Assembly (NCBI GenBank): GCA_041629655.1
Contig: JBFKMV010000248.1
Coordinates: 1-5,519 of the forward strand
Direction of reading: 5' to 3'
Length of the DNA stretch: 5,519 nucleotides
DNA from: JBFKMV01 sp041629655
GTDB taxonomy: Bacteria; Acidobacteriota; Polarisedimenticolia; Polarisedimenticolales; Polarisedimenticolaceae
Positions 1 through 5,519 of this stretch are shown here, piece after piece (position 1 is the first letter of the stretch; the number at the start of each line of letters is the position of its first letter). The notes under the pieces were generated by a model that worked only from the letters and a program-made list of their open reading frames with translations, was not told the DNA's origin and made no database searches. A program made the position numbers and the translations under genes.

Positions 1-910
<910 letters not shown>

Positions 911-916
911 GGTCCG

Positions 917-2602
917 CTAACCTCCGATCGCCAGCGCCTCGGACGCCGGCGGCTTGCTCGACGGTCGGCCCTCGCTCCGTCGCGGAATCTCGATACGCAC
1001 GCAGGTCCCCTGCCCGGGACTGCTGTCGAGAACGATCCGGCCCTGGTGCTCCTCGACCAGCCGGTAGACGATCGCCGCACCGAGCCCGGTGCCGTCGGCG
1101 AACGAGCTGGTGAACGGCTGAAAGTACCGTTGCTGCTCCTGCTCGTCCATGCCGGCGCCCTCGTCGGTCACGCTGATCTCGACCGCGTCCTCGGCCTCGT
1201 TGCTGCTGACGCCGATCGTCAGCGTGCCCCCGTCCGGCATCGCCTTGAGCGCGTTGCTGGCCAGGTTCCAGAATACCTGTTTCATGCGGTTGGCGTCGAC
1301 GTCGCACCACACCTCGTCCGCGGCGTAGCGGGTCTCGATGCGGTGCTCGGGGCCGAACTCGCGGCTCTTGCGCAACAGCTTGATGCTGTCCTCGAGCAGC
1401 CGCACCAGGTCCTCGGGCTGCGGGTTGAAGCGGCCCGGGCGCGCGAAGGTCAAAAAGTCCCGGATCGCCGAATCGAGGCGGGTCGACTCGCGGAGGATGT
1501 TGTCCATCAGCTCCAGCGTCTCGCCGCTCGGCCGGATGTCACCCTTGAGGTACTGCACCGACCCGCTGATCGCGGCCAGCGGGTTCCGCAGCTCGTGCGC
1601 CAGACCGGCCGACATCTCGCCCAGCGCGGCCATGCGTTCCTGGATCCGCACCTCCTGCTCGAGGGCCCGGATCTCGGTCAGGTCCTGGAAGATGAACAAA
1701 AAGCCCAGCGGCTTGCCCAGCCGGTCGTGGAGGTTCGAGGCGGCGAAGCCGAGGTAGATCGTTCGCCCGCTCCGGGTCTCGAAGAACCGCTCGTAACGGA
1801 AGCGGCGCCGGGCCGCGAGCTGCCGGCGGATCTCCTGCAGGAACCCCGGGGCGAGGCCGAACACCGACTCCACGGTGCGGCCCTCCAGGTCGTGCGGCGC
1901 CAGCTCGGTGATCTCGCAACCCCCGCGGTTGAGGAAGTTGATCCGCCCCGCGAGATCCGTGGTCAGCAGGCCGCTGTTGATCGACTCGATGATGTTCTCG
2001 TTGAGCGCCTGGAGCCGCGCCACCGCGGCCTTGCGCTCGGCCAGCTCGTGCCCCTGCGAGCGCAGCCGCTCGGAGAGGTACGACGACAGCAGCGCCACCG
2101 TCAGCATGCCCACGAACTGCACCACCAGCGAGTACGACAGTCGCACCGGGTCCTGCTCGATGCGCAGCGACAGCGACGGGCCGAAGTTGATCCAGGCCGG
2201 CCCGAAGCCGACCAGCGCCGTGTAGAGCAGCAGGCTGACCCCGGCCAGCGCCAGGCCCCCGCGGCTGTGCAGCAGCATCGACGCCACACAGATCGGCAGC
2301 AGGTACAGAAACGACATCGGGCTGTCGAGCCCGCCGGTGATGCCGACGAAGCCCGTGACCAGCAGCGCGTCCCCGGTCAGCTGGGCGTAGAGCAGCGAGC
2401 GCCGCCCGCCGATCCACGCGAACAGCGCGGCGTAGACCAGCACCATCCCGTAGGCCACCGCGGCCAGCGTGAACAGCGGCCGCAGCGTCCCGGCCGGCAT
2501 CAGCAGCAGCTGGATCGCGAACGCCGAGATCAGCAGGGTCGTGACGGTCACGACCCTGAGAATCATCAACCAGCGCAGCTGCCTTGTGGTCTCGGCTCGC
2601 AT
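917..2602 (-). CDS. pilS: PilS, membrane sensor histidine kinase of the PilSR two-component system
   Basis: PilS autophosphorylates on a histidine and passes the phosphate to PilR, tuning pilin expression. The protein has 561 residues. About six hydrophobic segments lie in the first 175 residues (roughly 13-34, 43-63, 73-90, 97-111, 114-131, 157-175), the polytopic sensor layout of PilS. A short coiled linker (about 176-200) leads to a PAS domain (about 200-310, with NENIIESINSGLLTTD at 201-216). The kinase core has an H-box GLAHELRNPL (333-342, phosphoacceptor H336), N-box NLASNALKAMPDGG (446-459, N450), G1 DEGAGM (480-485), F-box YFQPF (493-497) and G2 GTGLGAAIV (504-512). In G2 the usual Leu after GTGLG is Ala (509). 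About 20 Ser/Pro/Ala-rich residues follow the ATPase domain. The ATG start matches the onset of the first membrane helix; only a weak GCGGG-type site precedes it by about 8 nt, so pilS is probably translated less than pilC. Stop TAG; pilR starts 6 nt later. Kinase identity is certain; the PilS name rests on topology and context. Confidence 0.94.
   Translation of the reverse strand: MRAETTRQLRWLMILRVVTVTTLLISAFAIQLLLMPAGTLRPLFTLAAVAYGMVLVYAALFAWIGGRRSLLYAQLTGDALLVTGFVGITGGLDSPMSFLYLLPICVASMLLHSRGGLALAGVSLLLYTALVGFGPAWINFGPSLSLRIEQDPVRLSYSLVVQFVGMLTVALLSSYLSERLRSQGHELAERKAAVARLQALNENIIESINSGLLTTDLAGRINFLNRGGCEITELAPHDLEGRTVESVFGLAPGFLQEIRRQLAARRRFRYERFFETRSGRTIYLGFAASNLHDRLGKPLGFLFIFQDLTEIRALEQEVRIQERMAALGEMSAGLAHELRNPLAAISGSVQYLKGDIRPSGETLELMDNILRESTRLDSAIRDFLTFARPGRFNPQPEDLVRLLEDSIKLLRKSREFGPEHRIETRYAADEVWCDVDANRMKQVFWNLASNALKAMPDGGTLTIGVSSNEAEDAVEISVTDEGAGMDEQEQQRYFQPFTSSFADGTGLGAAIVYRLVEEHQGRIVLDSSPGQGTCVRIEIPRRSEGRPSSKPPASEALAIGG
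921..925 (-). promoter_or_regulatory. pilR ribosome binding site inside the end of pilS (decides a GTG start)
   Basis: GGAGG is formed by the last two glycine codons of pilS (GGA GGT) and lies 10 nt before GTG at 910-908. An in-frame TAG (the pilS stop, 919-917) lies 9 nt upstream of that GTG, so no longer PilR is possible. The next in-frame ATG (codon 13) would delete the first receiver strand and the acidic pocket. GTG is therefore the start, probably coupled to translation of pilS. Confidence 0.8.
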
Positions 2603-2620
2603 CGATATTTCCCGCCGCCG

Positions 2621-2642
2621 CGGCCGCCCGCGGGGGCGGCCG
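2621..2642 (-). repeat. Perfect 9-bp inverted repeat in the pilC-pilS spacer
   Basis: The plus-strand arms are CGGCCGCCC (2621-2629) and GGGCGGCCG (2634-2642), with a 4-nt loop (2630-2633). In the transcript the hairpin begins 13 nt after the pilC stop and ends 18 nt before the pilS ATG, so it fills much of the 53-nt spacer. All nine pairs are G-C. The downstream transcribed bases are CGGCGGCGGGAAATATCG, with no U-run, so this is not a classical Rho-independent terminator. Likely roles, all inferred, are mRNA stabilisation or a processing boundary after pilBTC, partial attenuation, or limiting pilS translation. High local GC raises the chance of a coincidental match, but nine perfect pairs with a tetraloop in a short spacer is notable. 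Confidence 0.6.
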
Positions 2643-2655
2643 GGCAGCGGCTCGA

Positions 2656-3858
2656 TCAGCCGATCTTGCTGATCAGGTCGAACATCGGCAGGTACATCGA
2701 GATCACGATGCCGCCGATCACGACGCCCAGGAACACGATCATCACCGGCTCCAGCAGGGCCAGCAGGTTCTGGGTCGCCTCATCGACCTCATCCTCGTAG
2801 AAATCGGCGATCTTGTTCAGCATCGTCTCCAGCGCGCCGGTCTGCTCGCCGACCGCTACCATTTGTACGACCATCGGCGGGAAAACGTCCGTGTTCTTGA
2901 GCGGCTCGGCGATCGTCTTGCCCTCCTCGACGCTGCGCCGGGTGGCCATGATGGCGTCCTCGACCACGGCGTTACCCGAGGTCCGGGCGGTGATCTCCAG
3001 GCCGTCCAGGATCGGCACACCGGAGGATACCAGCGTTCCCAGCGTGCGGCAGAACCGCGCCACGGCGATCTTGCGCAGCACCATGCCGAGCACCGGCAGC
3101 TTGAGCATGATCCCGTCGATCTTGCGTCGCCCGCTGTACGTCTTGTAGTAGCGGTTGAGCGAGAACAACGCGAGCCCGATCAGCAGGAACACGACCCACC
3201 ACCAGCGGCCGATGAAATTCGAGGCGGCGATCGTGATCCGGGTCGGCAGCGGCAGGCTCGCGCCCAGGCCCTCGAACAGGGTCGCGAAGGTCGGGATGAC
3301 CTTCCACAGGATCACCCACACCACGCCGATCGCGATCACGATCACCGCGATCGGGTAGACCAGCGCCGAGCGGACCGCCGAGCGCAGCTTGACCAGCTTC
3401 TCGATGTAGGTCGACAGGCGCTGCAGGATCGTGTCCAGGATACCGCCGGCCTCGCCGGCGGCGACCATGTTGCAGTACAGGTCGTCGAACGCCTTGGGAT
3501 GCTTGCGCAGCGCGTCGGCCAGCGTGGCGCCGGATTCGACGTCCTGGCGGACCTGGAACAGCACCTTCTGGAACGTGCGGTTCTCCTGCTGCGAGCCCAG
3601 GATCTCCAGGCACTGCACCAGCGGCAGACCCGCGTCGATCATCACCGAGAACTGCCGCGTGAAGATCGCGATCTCTTTCTTGGTGATGCCGCCGCCCAGC
3701 TTGGGCAGGGCGAACTCCTTGCCTTTCTCGCTGACCGAGGTGACGATGATCTGCTGCTTGCGCAGGGTCGCGATCGCCGCGTCCTTGCTCTCGGCGACCA
3801 GCAGGCCTTCCTGCGTCGCCCCGCCGCGGGTCCGCCCCTTCCAGCTGTAGTTAGGCAT
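2656..3858 (-). CDS. pilC: PilC, inner-membrane platform protein of the type IV pilus
   Basis: PilC is the polytopic inner-membrane platform on which PilB and PilT act. The protein has 400 residues, the usual length. After an N-terminal segment (MPNYSWKGRTRGG...), it shows the duplicated T2SF/GspF domain. The first copy spans about 65-190, with FTRQFSVMIDAGLPL (66-80) and AAGEAGGILDTIL (133-145). The second spans about 268-391, with RFCRTLGTLVSSGVPILDGL (268-287) and AVGEQTGALETML (335-347). Three hydrophobic membrane segments are visible: about 168-186, 217-234 (with a WWW run at 219-221) and 371-390. The start is fixed by the strong Shine-Dalgarno 7 nt upstream and by the family N-terminus. 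Stop TGA. A 53-nt spacer with an inverted repeat separates it from pilS, the second largest gap in the window. GspF of a type II secretion system is homologous, but the neighbouring pilT and pilSR assign it to the pilus. Confidence 0.96.
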   Translation of the reverse strand: MPNYSWKGRTRGGATQEGLLVAESKDAAIATLRKQQIIVTSVSEKGKEFALPKLGGGITKKEIAIFTRQFSVMIDAGLPLVQCLEILGSQQENRTFQKVLFQVRQDVESGATLADALRKHPKAFDDLYCNMVAAGEAGGILDTILQRLSTYIEKLVKLRSAVRSALVYPIAVIVIAIGVVWVILWKVIPTFATLFEGLGASLPLPTRITIAASNFIGRWWWVVFLLIGLALFSLNRYYKTYSGRRKIDGIMLKLPVLGMVLRKIAVARFCRTLGTLVSSGVPILDGLEITARTSGNAVVEDAIMATRRSVEEGKTIAEPLKNTDVFPPMVVQMVAVGEQTGALETMLNKIADFYEDEVDEATQNLLALLEPVMIVFLGVVIGGIVISMYLPMFDLISKIG

Positions 3859-3865
3859 CTCGGCA

Positions 3866-3872
3866 CTCCTCC
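3866..3872 (-). promoter_or_regulatory. pilC ribosome binding site overlapping the pilT stop codon
   Basis: On the minus strand the pilT stop TAG (3874-3872) runs straight into GAGGAG, giving TAGGAGGAG, then 7 nt to the pilC ATG (3858-3856). The motif is near-consensus and its first G belongs to the pilT stop codon. A ribosome terminating on pilT therefore sits on the pilC initiation signal, which suggests translational coupling and a strong initiation rate for pilC. Confidence 0.8.
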
Positions 3873-5002
3873 TAGCGGCGCTGCATTTGCCGCGCGCGGC
3901 GGTCCGCAGCCGGAGTCGGGGCGTTCAAGCCGCCCGCTCCGCGGTTGATCATGTCCTGCAGCTCTTCCGGGTTGGAGGACATCGACAGCGCCGTCTCGTG
4001 GGTGATCTGACGCTTGAAATACAGGCTGGCCAGCGACTGGTTGAAGGTCTGCATGCCGAACTTGGCCTGGCCGACCTGCATCGCGGAGTAGATCTGGTGC
4101 ACCTTGTCCTCGCGGATCAGGTTCCGGATCGCGGAGTTCGGGACCAGGATCTCCATCGCCAGCACGCGCCCGCCGCCGGTGGCGCGGGGCAACAGCGACT
4201 GGCACAGGATCCCTTCCAGCACCATCGACAGCTGCGCCCGGACCTGCGACTGCTGGTGCGGCGAGAACACGTCGATGATGCGGTTGATCGTCTGGGCCGC
4301 CGAGTTGGTGTGCAGCGTGGCCAGCGTGAGGTGGCCGGTCTCGGCGATCCGCAACGCCGACTCGATCGTCTCCAGGTCGCGCATCTCGCCGATCAGCACG
4401 ATGTCGGGGTCCTGCCGCAGCGCCGCGCGCAGCGCGTTGGGGAACGAGCGCGTGTCGGCGTGCAGCTCGCGCTGGTTGACCAGGCACTTCTTGTGCGAGT
4501 GCAGGTACTCGATCGGGTCCTCGATCGTGACCATGTGCTCGTGGCGCTCGGCGTTGATCTTGTCCAGCATCGCGGCCAGGGTCGTGGACTTACCGGAGCC
4601 GGTCGGCCCGGTGACCAGGATCAGCCCGCGCGGCTTGTCGCACAGCCCCGAGACCACCTGCGGCAGCCCCAGTTCCTGAAAGCTGCGGATCTCCCAGGGG
4701 ATGGTCCGGAAAGCGCCGGCCACCGCGCCGCGCTGGAAGAACACGTTGCCGCGGAATCGCGCCAGGCCCTTGACGCCGAACGAGAAGTCCAGCTCGAGGT
4801 TTTCCTCGAAGCGGTGCTTCTGGTTGTCGGTCAGCACGCTGTAGACCAGGCTCTTGGTCATCGGCGCGGTCATCGGCGGCAACTGCAGCGGCAGCATCTT
4901 GCCGTCGATCCTGATCTGCGGCGGGGAGTTGGTCGTCACGTGGAGGTCCGTGCCTCCCTGATCGACCAGGGTCTTGAGCAGTTGATGCATCGTGACAGAC
5001 AT
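3872..5002 (-). CDS. pilT: PilT, type IV pilus retraction ATPase
   Basis: PilT is a cytoplasmic hexameric ATPase that depolymerises the pilus, powering retraction, twitching-type motility and related functions. The protein has 376 residues, a normal to slightly long PilT. Features in order: an N-terminal PAS-like domain (about 1-100) starting MHQLLKTLVDQGGTDLH; RFRGNVFFQRG (82-92); Walker A GPTGSGKST (132-140, K138); Asp box TIEDPIEYLH (159-168); Walker B DPDIVLIGEMRD (198-209, catalytic E206); His box TGHLTLATLHTN (222-233); and AIRNLIRE (291-298), a C-terminal motif characteristic of retraction ATPases. It lacks the PilB zinc cysteines. The last dozen residues (about 365-376) form a basic, Arg-rich tail of the kind that varies among PilTs. 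Starting at ATG 5002 is supported by GAGG 8 nt upstream and by the family N-terminus; MSVTM offers a second ATG four codons later. Stop TAG; pilC follows after 13 nt. PilU is the alternative, but the intact AIRNLIRE and the position after pilB argue for PilT. Confidence 0.96.
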   Translation of the reverse strand: MSVTMHQLLKTLVDQGGTDLHVTTNSPPQIRIDGKMLPLQLPPMTAPMTKSLVYSVLTDNQKHRFEENLELDFSFGVKGLARFRGNVFFQRGAVAGAFRTIPWEIRSFQELGLPQVVSGLCDKPRGLILVTGPTGSGKSTTLAAMLDKINAERHEHMVTIEDPIEYLHSHKKCLVNQRELHADTRSFPNALRAALRQDPDIVLIGEMRDLETIESALRIAETGHLTLATLHTNSAAQTINRIIDVFSPHQQSQVRAQLSMVLEGILCQSLLPRATGGGRVLAMEILVPNSAIRNLIREDKVHQIYSAMQVGQAKFGMQTFNQSLASLYFKRQITHETALSMSSNPEELQDMINRGAGGLNAPTPAADRRARQMQRR

Positions 5003-5010
5003 CAGCTTGG

Positions 5011-5014
5011 CCTC
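5011..5014 (-). promoter_or_regulatory. pilT ribosome binding site (decides the start)
   Basis: GAGG on the minus strand sits 8 nt before the ATG at 5002-5000. This favours that ATG over the in-frame TTG at 5050-5048, which would give 16 extra residues (Pro/Asp/Gly-rich, unlike a PilT N-terminus) and has no purine-rich motif before it. Confidence 0.75.
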
Positions 5015-5025
5015 ATGCGGCCCGT

Positions 5026-5040
5026 CGGGGTCCGGCCCCG
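5026..5040 (-). repeat. Short GC inverted repeat between pilB and pilT
   Basis: The 57-nt pilB-pilT spacer contains CGGGG (5026-5030) and CCCCG (5036-5040) around a 5-nt loop, a five-pair all-GC hairpin. It lies 11 nt before the GAGG ribosome binding site of pilT. An overlapping palindrome, CCCGCGGG (5037-5044), offers an alternative fold. No T-run follows in the transcribed direction, so it is not a canonical intrinsic terminator. In DNA this GC-rich, a stem this short can arise by chance. Confidence 0.35.
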
Positions 5041-5059
5041 CGGGCGTCAAGTGCGAAAC

Positions 5060-5519
5060 CTACAGCACGGTCTCGCGGACGACCTCTTCCACCGTGGTCA
5101 TCCCCCCGCGGATCTTGTGCAGTCCCGACTCGCGCAGCGTGATCATGCCCTCTTCCATCGCCTGGCGGCGCAGCTCCATCGCCGAGGCGCCGGACAGGAT
5201 CAGCTCGCGGATCTCCTCCGAGACCTCCATCACCTCGAACAGGCCGACGCGGCCGCGGTAGCCGGTGTTGTTGCAGGACTGGCAACCGGCGCCCTTGAAC
5301 AGCGAGACCGCCGGCGCCTCGTCCGACGCGAACCCCACGTCGACCAGCGCCTGCGTCGGCATCTGGATCTCTTCCTTGCACTCGCGACAGATCCGGCGCA
5401 CCAGCCGCTGGGCCGCGATCAGGTTGACCGAGGTTGCGACCAGGAACGGCTCGATACCCATGTTCATCAGCCGGTTGATCGTCGAGGGCGCGTCGTTGGT
5501 GTGCAGCGTCGAGAGCACC
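5060..5519 (-). CDS. pilB: PilB, type IV pilus extension ATPase (C-terminal part, cut by window edge)
   Basis: PilB is the cytoplasmic hexameric ATPase that drives pilin polymerisation at the PilC platform. About 152 C-terminal residues are visible of a protein usually about 560-580 long; the N-terminal domains and Walker A/B boxes lie beyond the right edge. The visible part opens inside the His box (VLSTLHTND, His at visible residue 6). It continues with NLIAAQRLVRRIC and then a tetracysteine zinc motif: CREC (C44, C47) and CQSC (C79, C82), followed by NNTGYRGRVGLFEVMEV. The spacing CX2C-X31-CX2C with YRGR is typical of PilB/GspE extension or secretion ATPases and absent from PilT, which separates it from its downstream neighbour. 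The GTG at 5516-5518 is an internal valine codon, not a start. The stop is TAG. GspE of a type II secretion system is the alternative, but the adjacent pilT, pilC, pilS and pilR make PilB far more likely. Confidence 0.95.
   Translation of the reverse strand, partial: VLSTLHTNDAPSTINRLMNMGIEPFLVATSVNLIAAQRLVRRICRECKEEIQMPTQALVDVGFASDEAPAVSLFKGAGCQSCNNTGYRGRVGLFEVMEVSEEIRELILSGASAMELRRQAMEEGMITLRESGLHKIRGGMTTVEEVVRETVL

Noticed and set aside
1539..2417. A 292-codon minus-strand frame inside pilS
   Set aside because: An alternate-frame shadow of pilS with Ala/Arg/Gly/Pro-rich composition; the pilS frame carries all the kinase boxes.
2621..2642. The pilC-pilS inverted repeat as an intrinsic terminator
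   Set aside because: No T-run follows the stem in the direction of transcription. It is kept only as an inverted repeat of unknown role.
2584..3948. A 454-codon open frame on the plus strand opposite pilC
   Set aside because: Same His/Asp/Arg/Gln-rich antisense composition; the opposite strand encodes an unambiguous full-length PilC.
3642..4487. A 281-codon minus-strand frame overlapping pilT and pilC
   Set aside because: An out-of-frame reading of pilT and pilC, rich in Ala/Arg/Gly/Pro/Asp, without domain structure.
5003..5050. N-terminal extension of PilT from a TTG at 5050
   Set aside because: The Pro/Asp/Gly-rich 16 residues do not resemble a PilT N-terminus, and the ATG at 5002 has a well-placed GAGG.
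5516..5518. GTG as a start codon for a short PilB-like protein
   Set aside because: It lies in the middle of the conserved His-box sequence, so it is an internal valine codon of a PilB cut off by the window edge.

Overview
The window is one continuous stretch of a type IV pilus (T4P) operon, read entirely on the minus strand. In transcription order (right to left) it holds the 3' end of pilB, complete pilT, complete pilC, complete pilS and the 5' two thirds of pilR. No plus-strand gene, RNA gene, mobile element, CRISPR array or insertion sequence is supported. The DNA is very GC-rich (about two thirds G+C by eye), so long spurious ORFs lie opposite the real genes. The order pilB-pilT-pilC-pilS-pilR matches Myxococcus xanthus and Geobacter sulfurreducens. 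It differs from Pseudomonas, where pilT is elsewhere and pilSR is separate from pilBCD. A deltaproteobacterial-type source (Myxococcota, Desulfobacterota or a relative) is therefore the best guess, but the window alone does not fix the taxon.

Layout: 5060-5519 is the PilB C-terminus with its tetracysteine zinc motif. 5003-5059 is a 57-nt spacer with a small GC hairpin. 3872-5002 is PilT, with an AIRNLIRE motif typical of retraction ATPases. A 13-nt spacer follows, whose Shine-Dalgarno overlaps the pilT stop. 2656-3858 is PilC, the platform protein. 2603-2655 is a 53-nt spacer with a perfect 9-bp inverted repeat. 917-2602 is PilS, a six-helix membrane histidine kinase with a PAS domain. A 6-nt spacer follows, then 1-910 is PilR, a sigma54-dependent response regulator that starts at GTG and runs off the left edge in its AAA+ domain.

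How they work together (known from the families): PilB powers pilus extension and PilT powers retraction, both acting on the cytoplasmic face of the inner-membrane platform PilC. PilS phosphorylates PilR, which activates sigma54-dependent transcription, classically of the major pilin gene pilA. By synteny, pilA is expected just beyond the left edge, but it is not visible here.

I found no novel system. The points most worth a second look are the inverted repeat between pilC and pilS, and the fact that pilS and pilR share one reading frame separated only by a TAG and two sense codons.
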